A DNA stretch of 64,000 bases, from the IMG/VR virus record IMGVR_UViG_3300017917_002374, positions 124,001-188,000 of that record. One strand, written 5' to 3'. Of this stretch, positions 16,629-25,342 are shown piece after piece; the first letter of the stretch is position 1, and each line of letters starts with the position of its first letter. A program made the translations under genes and the position numbers. Source of the stretch: a virus. The notes under the pieces were generated by a model. It was not told where the DNA came from. It worked only from the letters and a program-made list of their open reading frames with translations, and ran no database searches.

Positions 16629-17069
16629 ATGAACATGCATAAACGTATTTTTGATGGCCCAGACCATTTAGACGAAAGCGATGCACCATGGGACGACACA
16701 GTGAGAAAAGACTTTCACGTGGCGGTGTTTAACGATAAGTACCCTGTGACCTCGGGTCATATGCTGTTTGTTCCTCAGTACAATAGCATCAGTGTACTCA
16801 AAGAAACCTTTGAGGATGCATTTGATTACGGAAAACAAAAAGTTGACACAGGGGAATGGGACGGCTTCAACATCGGACTTAACTATGGCGAAGCCGCGGG
16901 ACAGACTGTGTCATGGCCTCATATTCATCTTATACCCCGTAGAAAAGGCGATGTGCCGGATCCAGTAGGTGGTGTACGGAATACAATTCCAGGCAAAGGC
17001 AACTATAGAAAGATGCCAACCACAGTTCAAACAGTAGTTGGCGACAGTGAAGGCGGAGACATAGATTAA
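16629..17069 (+). CDS. HIT family protein
   Basis: A 146-residue histidine-triad family member, likely a nucleotide hydrolase or transferase. FVPQYNSIS near 47 and GQTVSWPHIHLIPRR near 83-97 match the HIT fold, with PHIHLIPR as the triad region; the family signature HxHxHxx is altered here (P-H-I-H-L-I-P). GGVRNTIPGKGNY near 107 is typical of phage and bacterial HIT proteins. Shine-Dalgarno GGAG 8 bases upstream. Coupled to the next gene by TAATG. Confidence 0.82.
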   Translation: MNMHKRIFDGPDHLDESDAPWDDTVRKDFHVAVFNDKYPVTSGHMLFVPQYNSISVLKETFEDAFDYGKQKVDTGEWDGFNIGLNYGEAAGQTVSWPHIHLIPRRKGDVPDPVGGVRNTIPGKGNYRKMPTTVQTVVGDSEGGDID

Positions 17070-17950
17070 TGATAATTGTAACAGGAGATCGTGGATTCAT
17101 TGGCAGTGAGTTAAAGCAGTATCTTGAGTCAGTTGGACACAAGGTTCACGGTCTTGATTGGGCCACTAGAGGCAAAACCTATACTGTAGATGAACCAGTT
17201 GAATGGATCTATCATATGGGTGCAGTAAGCAGTACCGACGCAGGCGATTGGCAGGAACTGGTTACAAAAAACATTCAAGACACACAGGCATGGATACGTG
17301 CAGCCGAGCAATGGAACTGTGGTATAACCTATGCCAGCAGTGCTAGTACATATGGTCCATGGACCAACAGTCCAGAATGGGGACCGGTGCAACCACAACA
17401 CTTGTATGGAGTTAGCAAGCTGGCAATTGACAATTGGTGTGCAGAACAATCATTTAGCGTACCTGTGCAAGGTGTGAGATTTTTTAATGTGTACGGACGT
17501 AATGAACAACACAAACGCCAGCCCAGTCCAGTCAGACGTTATCTTGATCAAGCAGCTACCAAGCGCGAACTCACAGTATGGCATCACAATGGTCGTTATG
17601 GATCAAGAGATTTTATCAGTATAGATGATACTATTCATGCCATGGAACAGTTACGTGCTGCTAGAGTAAGTGGAGTGTACAACATAGGCACAGGCAAAAC
17701 TGATAGTTTTTATGACATTGCCAAAACCTGTCAACGACTGGCAGGAGTGACCAATTGTAAGTTGGCGGTGGTCCCCATGCCTGAACACATGTTGGCTACT
17801 TATCAATGGGAAAGCTGTGCTAATTTGGACAAATTAAGGCAAGTTATTCCTGATTGGAATCCAGAAAACATACATGACTGGCTTGAACACAACTGGCAAA
17901 CCCTGTATAATAAAACAATTGAGGACTTAAACAATGAAATTCAAAATTAG
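17069..17950 (+). CDS. NAD-dependent sugar epimerase, HldD-like
   Basis: Extended SDR. NAD-binding VTGDRGFIGS near residues 4-13, ASSASTYG near 91-98, catalytic YGVSK near 112-116, and VRFFNVYGRNE followed by SRDFISIDD, the last two typical of ADP-heptose 6-epimerases (HldD/RfaD). 293 aa. Likely tailors an activated sugar together with the TagD-like enzyme; the exact substrate is not shown by the sequence. Confidence 0.8.
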   Translation: MIIVTGDRGFIGSELKQYLESVGHKVHGLDWATRGKTYTVDEPVEWIYHMGAVSSTDAGDWQELVTKNIQDTQAWIRAAEQWNCGITYASSASTYGPWTNSPEWGPVQPQHLYGVSKLAIDNWCAEQSFSVPVQGVRFFNVYGRNEQHKRQPSPVRRYLDQAATKRELTVWHHNGRYGSRDFISIDDTIHAMEQLRAARVSGVYNIGTGKTDSFYDIAKTCQRLAGVTNCKLAVVPMPEHMLATYQWESCANLDKLRQVIPDWNPENIHDWLEHNWQTLYNKTIEDLNNEIQN

Positions 17951-18830
17951 TGAAATTTTTTATAGTACGCAAGGCGAAGGTCGCTATGTAGGTGTGCCTA
18001 GCATATTCATGCGCACGTTTGGTTGTAATTTTAAATGTGAAGGCTTTGGTTGCAAGCCCGGAGAAAAAAGCAAAGAACGTGAGCAGGTTTTAGAGTTAAT
18101 ACATGCTGAGCCAGCAAAATATCAAAAATTTGAAGATCTTCCTTTAGTGTCAACTGGCTGTGACAGTTATGCTAGTTGGGATCCAAAATTTAAAGACTAC
18201 AGTCCTAGTATAGACAACGATACGATTGTAGAACGTATGATGTCTTTATTACCAAACGGACAATGGCAACAGCCTAACGGTAATAACATACATCTAGTAA
18301 TCACTGGTGGAGAGCCACTCCTAGGTTGGCAGCGTAACTATCCTTCTTTACTAGATCATCGTGGCATGTTTGATCTTGCCAATCTTACATTTGAAACCAA
18401 CGGGACTCAAGAACTTTCGGAAGATTTTTATGATTGGATACAGGACTGGCATGCTGATCCTGATTTTATTCAAGAACATCTAGGACAATTTAGAGAATTA
18501 GTGTTTAGTGTAAGTCCTAAGTTGAGTGCCAGTGGTGAAAGCTGGGCAGATGCAATCAAACCTGATATAATCAAACAGTATCAGGAGGTAGGACTAACCT
18601 ATCTTAAATTTGTAGTGTCAACTGCGGAAGACTTTCAAGAAGTAGACCAAGCAGTTGCTGAATATCGCAATGTTGGGTTCATGGGTAGTGTGTATGTGAT
18701 GCCTGTGGGAGGTACACTAGAAAGTTATAATCAGAATCGTGTGCATGTTGCAGACGAAGCACTCAAACGCGGTTACTATTACAGCCCAAGGCTTCACGTG
18801 GATCTGTGGGGCAACGGGTGGGGCAAATGA
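17934..18830 (+). CDS. queE: QueE-like 7-carboxy-7-deazaguanine synthase
   Basis: Radical SAM enzyme that contracts 6-carboxytetrahydropterin to 7-carboxy-7-deazaguanine. EIFYSTQGEGRYVGVPSIF at residues 7-25 is the QueE N-terminal signature and ITGGEPLL near 121 is the radical SAM GGE motif. The cluster cysteines are Cys31 and Cys35; the expected third Cys at position 38 is missing, with Cys40 or Cys76 (TGCDSY) as the alternative, suggesting an insertion between ligands two and three. At 298 aa it is longer than bacterial QueE (about 220). Start AGGA-supported, overlapping the epimerase by 17 bases. Confidence 0.9.
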   Translation: MKFKISEIFYSTQGEGRYVGVPSIFMRTFGCNFKCEGFGCKPGEKSKEREQVLELIHAEPAKYQKFEDLPLVSTGCDSYASWDPKFKDYSPSIDNDTIVERMMSLLPNGQWQQPNGNNIHLVITGGEPLLGWQRNYPSLLDHRGMFDLANLTFETNGTQELSEDFYDWIQDWHADPDFIQEHLGQFRELVFSVSPKLSASGESWADAIKPDIIKQYQEVGLTYLKFVVSTAEDFQEVDQAVAEYRNVGFMGSVYVMPVGGTLESYNQNRVHVADEALKRGYYYSPRLHVDLWGNGWGK

Positions 18831-19009
18831 GTGAAACTCATAAAAGAACACTGATTAGAGCCATTACCTGGCGCATCGTGGCCACCCTGGTCACTGCTGT
18901 TTGGACTGGACTAAGTGGAGCGATTGTGATTAATATTTTTATGACTATCGCACACTATATTCATGAACGTGCCTGGTTAAAAGTCAAATGGGGCAAAACA
19001 GATGGGTGA
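18827..19009 (+). CDS. DUF2061-like small membrane protein
   Basis: A 60-residue protein. KRTLIRAITWRIVATLVTAVW then an Ile-rich helix and a closing HERAWLKVKWG match DUF2061, a small two-helix membrane family of unknown function. ATGA overlap with queE. Confidence 0.75.
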   Translation: MSETHKRTLIRAITWRIVATLVTAVWTGLSGAIVINIFMTIAHYIHERAWLKVKWGKTDG

Positions 19010-19271
19010 CCAAAGTGTTCAAACTGACGGCGGAACATCAGGACGTTTGTTCTATAGTCGTGCGACATGGGAATGGTGCTTTGCCTGGCTGCCGCATCGT
19101 TGCGATAGATCCAATCAATTGATCTGGTTACGCTATGCCTATCGTGGTACTGTGTATTATGAAAGTGTCAAAGGTATTATGACAGATCGCGCAGCCTTGA
19201 CCAGACGTTGGCTCACCACAGATGAATTTCTTATTGGATCGCTGAAAGGAACTATTAATGGCTACAGCTAA
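19002..19271 (+). CDS. Hypothetical protein
   Basis: An 89-residue, Trp- and Tyr-rich basic protein (ATWEWCFAWLPHR near 21-33). Overlaps both neighbours (8 and 14 bases). Aromatic content suggests a small compact domain; function unknown. Confidence 0.6.
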   Translation: MGDQSVQTDGGTSGRLFYSRATWEWCFAWLPHRCDRSNQLIWLRYAYRGTVYYESVKGIMTDRAALTRRWLTTDEFLIGSLKGTINGYS

Positions 19272-19635
19272 AAAACCCACAGCAAAAAAAACTGCTACAA
19301 AAAAGACAGAACCCAAACTGCGTGTGGGTGCCAGTGCCAAGGACGCTGCTACAAAAAGAAACGAGCCATATATCAGTGTGCTTAATGTAGAGCTAGACCC
19401 AGACAATGTGCAAAATGGTGCATTTGAACTGGATTGGAATGATGTGTTTGTGGCCAAGCTGGTACGAGCAGGCTACAAAGGCAAAGACGATGCACAGATT
19501 GTGGATCAGTGGTTTCAGGACATTTGCCGAAACGTGCTCATGGAAAACTATGAGCAGTGGGCAGCCAATCAAACAGGCGAAAACAGAATTATAAATCGTC
19601 GTGATTTAGGCGACGGACGTACAGAGGTCAGCTAA
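19258..19635 (+). CDS. Hypothetical protein with Lys/Ala-rich N-terminus
   Basis: A 125-residue protein. The first 20 residues are a Lys/Ala/Thr repeat similar to histone H1 tails (AKKPTAKKTATKK), then a folded acidic part (about 38-105). The basic tail could bind DNA. AAAGGA Shine-Dalgarno. Confidence 0.65.
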   Translation: MATAKKPTAKKTATKKTEPKLRVGASAKDAATKRNEPYISVLNVELDPDNVQNGAFELDWNDVFVAKLVRAGYKGKDDAQIVDQWFQDICRNVLMENYEQWAANQTGENRIINRRDLGDGRTEVS

Positions 19636-20798
19636 TGACTCATACACTTCATACTCATATAACCACTGAAAACTTTGAGCAAGATGATTACAGAGTTTAT
19701 CTCACACGGGATCTTGAATGGACCACTCGTAATCATCCCATGCAAAAAACACCTATAGAGCTTGAGGGAGCATGGGGTGAACCAAATGCAAAATTTGATC
19801 CTGTGTTCATGCAACGACTGTGCGCATTTGCAAAAGATCATAAATTTTCTCTACCTCCTGATTCCATGTGGGGCAATTATTATCTGCATCATCAATCTTT
19901 TCTAGACATGCTCAAGCAGGATCAACTGGAATCAGCACATGATCTGTTGAATCTCATGCATCAATCAGTGCTAATGACCGGAATGTCACAAGGTGTTACC
20001 GAATTTGGTTACATCACAAGATATCCAGACACAGTTGGCACCATGCGATTGAAACGTCATTGGGATGTGTTTCTTGGTTTCATGGAATACTGCGGGGTGA
20101 TCAGTCCTCAAAATCATGAGCAAGGAGCCAGCTATGTGGCAACTCCTTTGAATGACATGTTGGATGCGTTGCCAGCAAATATTGTGGCACCACAATGGCA
20201 AGGTGGTCTTTGGTCACTTAAAACCAATAGAGGACTGTTTACAGACCGAGATCTTACTGCACTGTATCTTGCATATAAGATTAGAGAAAAAATGCCCGTG
20301 GAAGCATCTATAACCGAAATAGGCGGCGGTGCTGGATATCTAGGTTATTGGTTGCATGTTTTGGGTTATAGAAAAATTTGCATGGTAGACTTACCAAGCA
20401 TCATATGCTGTCAAGCCTATCAGTTGGCACAGAACATTGGTGCCCACGAAGTGTGTTTGCCAAACGAAGAATATCATGGTCAGGCTGTGAGATTTTTAAC
20501 TCCTGATCAATTTTATTCAAATGTTCACACAACAGATCTTGTGGTCAATTGCGACAGCATGCCAGAAATGGATGATGCCTCATTGCATGCATACTTGAAG
20601 TCTATAGCTCAATCAGCGAATTATTTTTACAGTATTAATCAAGAGTCTCGTGGCACGTATGGACCACAAAAACGAATGCAACATGTGGTACGCAGCGTGT
20701 TGAAAAAACAATACAGCACAAACTACACTCGTATAGATCGTAGTCTTTTTTGGTTACGCAATGGCTACACTGAAGAATGGTATTCTATAATCAAATGA
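19635..20798 (+). CDS. Putative sugar O-methyltransferase
   Basis: A 387-residue protein with a SAM-binding motif ITEIGGGAGYLGYW near residues 220-233, followed by MVDLPS (acidic strand-2 residue) and a downstream VVNCDSMPEMDD motif-II-like segment. The long N-terminal region (about 200 aa) before the Rossmann core and the EIGGG variant match putative sugar O-methyltransferases found in polysaccharide loci. TAATG coupling upstream. Confidence 0.78.
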   Translation: MTHTLHTHITTENFEQDDYRVYLTRDLEWTTRNHPMQKTPIELEGAWGEPNAKFDPVFMQRLCAFAKDHKFSLPPDSMWGNYYLHHQSFLDMLKQDQLESAHDLLNLMHQSVLMTGMSQGVTEFGYITRYPDTVGTMRLKRHWDVFLGFMEYCGVISPQNHEQGASYVATPLNDMLDALPANIVAPQWQGGLWSLKTNRGLFTDRDLTALYLAYKIREKMPVEASITEIGGGAGYLGYWLHVLGYRKICMVDLPSIICCQAYQLAQNIGAHEVCLPNEEYHGQAVRFLTPDQFYSNVHTTDLVVNCDSMPEMDDASLHAYLKSIAQSANYFYSINQESRGTYGPQKRMQHVVRSVLKKQYSTNYTRIDRSLFWLRNGYTEEWYSIIK

Positions 20799-21043
20799 AA
20801 AGTCTTGATCCGCCAGAATTTCTAACCTTTTGGGTGCTGTTCAGTCAAAGCAGCACCAATCTTTATTTTTCAACAACAGGTGCGCCGGTGAACCCTGGTA
20901 CCTCAGGTTTTGGAACTGGGTTCTATGCCACTCGGGACGAAGCAGAAAAAGCACGGACCTTTGCCATACTCAACGATAAAACGGATACCAAATTTCATAT
21001 TTTTGAACTAGAATTTCCAAATCCAGCCTACAAAGGTGGTTGA
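20795..21043 (+). CDS. Hypothetical protein
   Basis: An 82-residue protein starting MKSLDPPE through an ATGA junction. The middle has a Gly-rich GTSGFGTGFYATRDEAEKAR. Function unknown. Confidence 0.6.
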   Translation: MKSLDPPEFLTFWVLFSQSSTNLYFSTTGAPVNPGTSGFGTGFYATRDEAEKARTFAILNDKTDTKFHIFELEFPNPAYKGG

Positions 21044-21068
21044 CACGGGGTAAATAAAGTGCTATTAT
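21040..21068 (+). promoter_or_regulatory. Sigma70-type promoter upstream of the FEN-type nuclease
   Basis: TTGACA 21040-21045, 17-bp spacer, TATTAT 21063-21068. The predicted transcription start falls at or next to the ATG at 21075, so an mRNA from this promoter would be nearly leaderless. Confidence 0.8.
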
Positions 21069-21074
21069 TACTCC

Positions 21075-22064
21075 ATGAACTATTTGATCGTCGACACCGC
21101 TAACACATTCTTCCGCGCTCGCCATTCTGCTCACAGAGCTACTTCTCTTGAGGAAAAGGTGGGCTTTGCCATACATGTAACACTAGGCAGTATCTACAAG
21201 GCCTGGCGCGACCAACGTGCAGACCATGTGGTTATCTGTTTGGAGGGACGCAGCTGGCGCAAAGACTTTTACGAACCCTACAAGAAAAATCGTGCAGTGG
21301 CTCGTGCTGCTCTTACCGATGCAGAGCTAGAAGAAGATGCTGCGTTCTGGGCTGCCTTTGACGATTTAAAAACATTCTTTATTGAAAAAAGTAACTGCAC
21401 AGTTCTGCGTCATGAAAGTCTAGAAGCAGATGACCTTGTGGCAGGCTGGATACAGAGTCACCCACAGGACCATCATACTATTGTGAGTTCTGATACAGAC
21501 TTTTATCAACTGCTGGCAGATAATGTTAATCAGTACAACGGCATCAGCGACGAGCTTCATACCCTAAAAGGCATACTCAATAACAAAGGCAAATTGGTTG
21601 TTGACAAGAAGACCAAAGAGCCCAAGGTAATTCCTGATCCTAAATGGATCTTGTTTGAAAAGTGCATGCGTGGCGATCCTACTGATAATGTGTTTTCTGC
21701 ATTCCCTGGCGTGCGTACCAAGGGCAGCAAGAACAAGGTAGGTTTACAAGAAGCGTTTGCAGACATGGATCGCAAAGGTTTCAACTGGAACAATCTCATG
21801 CTACAACGTTGGATTGATCACAACGAAGTTGAGCATCGTGTGTTAGACGATTATGAACGTAATCGTGTTCTAGTGGATCTTACTGCACAGCCCGACCATG
21901 TGAAGGCCTGGATCGTTGAAACCATTACTGTAAATGCTGTGCCCAAAGATGTTGGACAAGTTGGCATGAAGTTCATGAAGTTTTGCGGGAAACATCAATT
22001 GGTAAAAATTGGTGAACAAGCCACAAGCTATGCAGAGTTTTTAGCAGCACCTTATCCCAAGTGA
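21075..22064 (+). CDS. rnh: T4 RNase H / FEN-type 5'-3' exonuclease
   Basis: Flap-type nuclease that removes RNA primers and flaps during lagging-strand synthesis. VDTANTFFRAR near residues 6-16, FYEPYKKNR near 66, EADDLVAG near 117 and SSDTDFYQLL near 134 hold the acidic two-metal site; GDPTDNV near 200 is the helix-hairpin region. 329 aa, close to T4 Rnh (305). Together with polymerase and clamp it forms the replication set. Confidence 0.88.
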   Translation: MNYLIVDTANTFFRARHSAHRATSLEEKVGFAIHVTLGSIYKAWRDQRADHVVICLEGRSWRKDFYEPYKKNRAVARAALTDAELEEDAAFWAAFDDLKTFFIEKSNCTVLRHESLEADDLVAGWIQSHPQDHHTIVSSDTDFYQLLADNVNQYNGISDELHTLKGILNNKGKLVVDKKTKEPKVIPDPKWILFEKCMRGDPTDNVFSAFPGVRTKGSKNKVGLQEAFADMDRKGFNWNNLMLQRWIDHNEVEHRVLDDYERNRVLVDLTAQPDHVKAWIVETITVNAVPKDVGQVGMKFMKFCGKHQLVKIGEQATSYAEFLAAPYPK

Positions 22065-22071
22065 GGAGACC

Positions 22072-22212
22072 ATGTTTAATCGTGATCTAGTAAACACTGT
22101 AAGAGAAATGCTAGAACGCAATTGGGACATTTATGATATGGCAACAAAGTTAAAGATGGATCCGCTTTTGGTAAGAGCCATAGTAGATTTTATAAACGGA
22201 ACACTAACATGA
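22072..22212 (+). CDS. Small helical protein
   Basis: 46 residues, starting MFNRDLVNTVREML after GAGGAG. A helical pattern (YDMATKLKMDPLLVRAIVDFING) looks like a helix-turn-helix, so DNA binding is possible. ATGA coupling downstream. Confidence 0.55.
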   Translation: MFNRDLVNTVREMLERNWDIYDMATKLKMDPLLVRAIVDFINGTLT

Positions 22213-22433
22213 ACAAAGAGCTGTTAAGAAAATTACAGTTACAGGCAGGTGGATCACACTATCCTGATATCAATCCGCAGATACAAGCAAAGTTCGCCGA
22301 GTTGATTGTTCAGGAATGTTTAGAACAGATTGACACAGTTCGCGATGGTTGTGACGAAGATGGCGAACATCAACAGGCATTGGGTGCTGATTGGGCCGGA
22401 CTAGCAGTGGCAAGACATTTTGGAATTGAATAA
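22209..22433 (+). CDS. Conserved small phage protein
   Basis: 74 residues. Contains KFAELIVQECLEQID near 28-42, a segment shared with the gene at 22549, so the two are paralogues. Function unknown; such proteins are common in phage early regions. Confidence 0.6.
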   Translation: MNKELLRKLQLQAGGSHYPDINPQIQAKFAELIVQECLEQIDTVRDGCDEDGEHQQALGADWAGLAVARHFGIE

Positions 22434-22552
22434 TGACACCTGAATTTATTGAACGTGCCAAGCGAGATTATGCAGAAGAAAAGTCTGTGCTGGATTGGGA
22501 CAGTTATTTGGCAGGATATCTTGCCTGCCTTAAACGATTTGCGAGTAAATGA
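22433..22552 (+). CDS. Small hypothetical protein
   Basis: 39 residues (MTPEFIERAKRDYAEE start), between TAATG and ATGA junctions that fit the operon well. Helical, no motif. Confidence 0.5.
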   Translation: MTPEFIERAKRDYAEEKSVLDWDSYLAGYLACLKRFASK

Positions 22553-22746
22553 TGAACGAACAAATTAAAGAATTAATGAAACAAGCTGGCACTGATTCCA
22601 GTGGTAAATGGATGGGAATGAATCATGCCGAAAAGTTTGCCGAGTTAATTGTGGCTGAGTGTATAAGACTTTGTGACCAAGTTGACTTAGCTGGTGCCGA
22701 TAATTGTATTGACAATATTAAAGACCATTTTGGAGTTAAAGAATGA
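22549..22746 (+). CDS. Conserved small phage protein (paralogue of 22209)
   Basis: 65 residues, with KFAELIVAECIRLCD near 27-41 repeating the motif of the gene at 22209. Start at the first of two ATGs, which gives the ATGA overlap. Function unknown. Confidence 0.6.
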   Translation: MMNEQIKELMKQAGTDSSGKWMGMNHAEKFAELIVAECIRLCDQVDLAGADNCIDNIKDHFGVKE

Positions 22747-22994
22747 CTGAAAAGAAACTGAACATACAATTTGCGCCTGGGTGTTTTGATCATTTTGAAG
22801 GTACTCAGGAAGAACTAGATGAGATGATAGCAGAGATCCAGGGCATATTTGAAAAGCTCACACCAGAAGAATTAGAAGCACAAAGTCGTCCGGTTTGCAT
22901 TGATGATCTACTTGATGACGATGACATTTCCGACGATGAGTTTGAACAGATGTTGAGTGCATTAGTAGGTAATAACGATCGTACATTGCAATGA
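22743..22994 (+). CDS. Conserved small acidic phage protein
   Basis: 83 residues; NIQFAPGCFDHFEGTQEELDEMI near 7-29 is a pattern seen repeatedly in T4-like marine phages. Very acidic C-terminal half. Unknown function. Confidence 0.65.
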   Translation: MTEKKLNIQFAPGCFDHFEGTQEELDEMIAEIQGIFEKLTPEELEAQSRPVCIDDLLDDDDISDDEFEQMLSALVGNNDRTLQ

Positions 22995-23218
22995 ATATCA
23001 CTGCTCATAAAAGCGTTATTCGCAGTATCCGCGAAGGGGATGCAGATTTCATGTTGCACGACGGCATGATCATCAGTCCTCGCGCTCATTTTCAAATCAA
23101 AAATGATTGTCCTGCGCATGTCAAGAATAATATTTTATGGGCAATCAACAACGGTTATCTTACGTGTGTGGCCAATGTGAAAGATCATGAATTAATGTGG
23201 GATCAGTTACATGAGTAA
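22991..23218 (+). CDS. Hypothetical protein
   Basis: 75 residues, mixed alpha/beta, no motif. ATGA coupled to the previous gene and overlapping the next by 8 bases. Confidence 0.55.
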   Translation: MNITAHKSVIRSIREGDADFMLHDGMIISPRAHFQIKNDCPAHVKNNILWAINNGYLTCVANVKDHELMWDQLHE

Positions 23219-23762
23219 ATTAAATTCCAGTCCTGATAGATATACCTTTCAGTTGAACAATTATGTGCAACGTATGACCGAAGCAGGACGACTGGATGAT
23301 CCTCATGTGCAACGCATGATCAAGTTTTATAAAGACTGGGCTATTCGTGCTGCCGAAGCAGAAGCAGATCCTGCATTTCAACAAAACAATCTTGAATGGG
23401 ATCTGCGTACCACAGACTGGGTCAGAGAAAAATGTCAAAGCGACAGTTATGCACAAAATCTTTATGCTGCCTTGTGCAACATGCGTTGGCAAAAACGTGA
23501 GGTAATTCCTATTCTAAAAGATGAATATTGGACCTGTACCTGGCGCAGTGCAGGAGGTATTGTGGCAGACATACAAGGCAGAGGCGACTATATTGATTGG
23601 TACTGCTCAGGTATACAAAATAATATAAGTCTAGACGAACGAGAAAATCAAGACTGGCATAACAATGGTTATGTGCCAGAAGGTACTGTGACTGAAGAAA
23701 TTGAAAATGACATGTATGTACTAGGCTGGATTCATAGCCCTTACCCGGAGGATGACCAATGA
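23211..23762 (+). CDS. Hypothetical protein
   Basis: 183 residues, Trp- and Tyr-rich with an acidic end, no signal peptide or membrane helix. Not recognised. ATGA junction downstream. Confidence 0.6.
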   Translation: MSKLNSSPDRYTFQLNNYVQRMTEAGRLDDPHVQRMIKFYKDWAIRAAEAEADPAFQQNNLEWDLRTTDWVREKCQSDSYAQNLYAALCNMRWQKREVIPILKDEYWTCTWRSAGGIVADIQGRGDYIDWYCSGIQNNISLDERENQDWHNNGYVPEGTVTEEIENDMYVLGWIHSPYPEDDQ

Positions 23763-23944
23763 AAAGAAGTTTCATGATTGACATGTTGATCTTGCTAGTG
23801 GTGTTTGTGGCCAGTGTAGGACTGCTGTTTTTGATTCCACAGCCCACACATCAAGTGATCAATTGCAGTCTGGCAGAAATTTCACCAGACTTCACTCCAG
23901 AAATGCGCAAGCAATGTAGAATGATTAGAGGAACCAAACTATGA
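23759..23944 (+). CDS. Small membrane-anchored protein
   Basis: 61 residues: an N-terminal hydrophobic helix (about residues 7-27) followed by a polar part with two cysteines, placed to lie in the periplasm. Could be a small spanin-like or superinfection protein, but there is no specific evidence. Confidence 0.55.
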   Translation: MKRSFMIDMLILLVVFVASVGLLFLIPQPTHQVINCSLAEISPDFTPEMRKQCRMIRGTKL

Positions 23945-24408
23945 CAGAACTCAAAGCACGACCAGTAGTTAAAAATAAATTCTGGATAGTTGAACGTGAC
24001 GGTGAAAAGATTGCCACTATCCAGGCAGTGGATGAAGGCGGATTCGTTTTTGTGGACAACGAACAACGACAACCATATGCCAACATCAAAAGCATTCGTA
24101 ACAAACTAAACATTGTTTTTGATCGTCCTGAAAAACAAAAATCCGAAGTAACCAACGAAGTGTATGGCTTTCCTGCATCTACCAAAACCTATAACTGTTT
24201 GTACGATGTAAGCAAACGTCTGCCTATCTATACCAAGAACTTAAAGAGCAAGAGTTACTATTGTGCAGGACACTATGCAATAAAATTTAACAACACTTGG
24301 ACCAAGGCCTATTGTCCAAAACTGATTACCTTGCAACGATATCAGTTTCTAGGCCCTTACAAAAGCAAATCTGAACTGGATCTTGCTGTGGAGAATGCCC
24401 ATGGATAA
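23941..24408 (+). CDS. Hypothetical protein
   Basis: 155 residues, basic, with KNKFWIVERDGEKIATIQ near 11-28 and a conserved-looking YYCAGHYAIKF near 105-115. Unknown family. Confidence 0.6.
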   Translation: MTELKARPVVKNKFWIVERDGEKIATIQAVDEGGFVFVDNEQRQPYANIKSIRNKLNIVFDRPEKQKSEVTNEVYGFPASTKTYNCLYDVSKRLPIYTKNLKSKSYYCAGHYAIKFNNTWTKAYCPKLITLQRYQFLGPYKSKSELDLAVENAHG

Positions 24409-24619
24409 TTTCACTCATCATGTGAGCATGTTTAATGACCGTGTGCGAGCCATGAATCAAACTCACAAAAACGAACTGCGACTAACCGCAGTGGAAGCAA
24501 ACAACCTACTATCAGATATTGTGGCTGTGCTAGCACAAGTGTCCAGCTTGAAACAACAGTTAGACTCTGCTAGTGAACAAGTGGTAGAAGTGGTCATGGA
24601 TGGCGGCGGATTTAAATAA
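24401..24619 (+). CDS. Hypothetical coiled-coil protein
   Basis: 72 residues. ATG 24401 is chosen over 24395 because GGAG lies 8 bases upstream. The region 20-60 is a continuous amphipathic helix (LLSDIVAVLAQVSSLKQQLD), probably an oligomerising coiled coil. Confidence 0.55.
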   Translation: MDNFTHHVSMFNDRVRAMNQTHKNELRLTAVEANNLLSDIVAVLAQVSSLKQQLDSASEQVVEVVMDGGGFK

Positions 24620-24635
24620 TATGCCCACTTTATAT

Positions 24636-24643
24636 CATAAATA
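24636..24643 (+). promoter_or_regulatory. Candidate late-promoter box CATAAATA
   Basis: Differs from T4 TATAAATA at one base and lies 22 bases before the ATG at 24665, in a short intergenic gap with no -35 hexamer. Confidence 0.45.
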
Positions 24644-24664
24644 AACAACAAGCAGGAACAGGAT

Positions 24665-24952
24665 ATGTCAAGACCAAAACCAACAGTGTTGTTAGAGTAC
24701 GTGAACAAGAGCAACTTTAAAAGTGAGCAGGTGCTCAGCAGCGAAGGAATCTGGGCAGTGTTCTATGATGGCAAGCCTATCAATCTCAAGAATCAAAATA
24801 TCTTGATTTCCTATCCAGGACCCAAGTACAAAAAAGTCAGTTTCAGCAACCCAGGGCATGCTATCAATCTAGCCAAGAAACTCAACACTCTGTTTAAGAC
24901 AGACAAATTTAGTGTGGTGATATTAAAACAAGGTGACCAAATCTTCCCTTAA
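24665..24952 (+). CDS. Hypothetical protein
   Basis: 95 residues, basic, beta-rich (FKSEQVLSSEGIWAVFYDG near 18-36). Looks conserved in composition, but no function known. Overlaps the next gene by 20 bases. Confidence 0.6.
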   Translation: MSRPKPTVLLEYVNKSNFKSEQVLSSEGIWAVFYDGKPINLKNQNILISYPGPKYKKVSFSNPGHAINLAKKLNTLFKTDKFSVVILKQGDQIFP

Positions 24953-25283
24953 GCCAGGACGTCAGCGTGACCACGAACAAACGCTGTTTAGAGGGCCACG
25001 TCCACGACAGATTTGGCAAAACCCTACTAATCCTGACAGTTTAAGACTTACCACAGAAGCATACAGTGTGCTGACCAAATACGAATGTGTGCCCAGTTAT
25101 CCTTTTAAGTTTACAGAAAGCATGAGCAACCGAATGCTATTACAACTTGACAGATTGATGACTGCGCCTTACTATATAGGTAGTCGTAAACAGATTCAGC
25201 TGTTAGGCGAAGCAGATGCCATCATGCTCAGTTTGCATGCAAATGATCTAGCACGATATTTGAATAACTTAGCAGAAAGTTAA
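24933..25283 (+). CDS. Conserved T4-like phage protein
   Basis: 116 residues from a GTG start. The second half (SMSNRMLLQLDRLMTAPYY, then GSRKQIQLLGEADAIMLSLH) is a pattern I recall from marine T4-like phages; no function. The Arg/Pro-rich N-terminus is probably disordered. Confidence 0.62.
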   Translation: MTKSSLKPGRQRDHEQTLFRGPRPRQIWQNPTNPDSLRLTTEAYSVLTKYECVPSYPFKFTESMSNRMLLQLDRLMTAPYYIGSRKQIQLLGEADAIMLSLHANDLARYLNNLAES

Positions 25284-25306
25284 CAAAAAGCATTTTGCCA
25301 AAAGAG

Positions 25307-25335
25307 TTGACGACAGGACTAAATAAACGTACAAT
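25307..25335 (+). promoter_or_regulatory. Sigma70-type promoter of a short transcription unit
   Basis: TTGACG 25307-25312, 17-bp spacer containing CTAAATA, TACAAT 25330-25335. Predicted start near 25342; the terminator at 25488-25519 would give a transcript of about 175 nt. Confidence 0.75.
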
Positions 25336-25342
25336 AGATACT

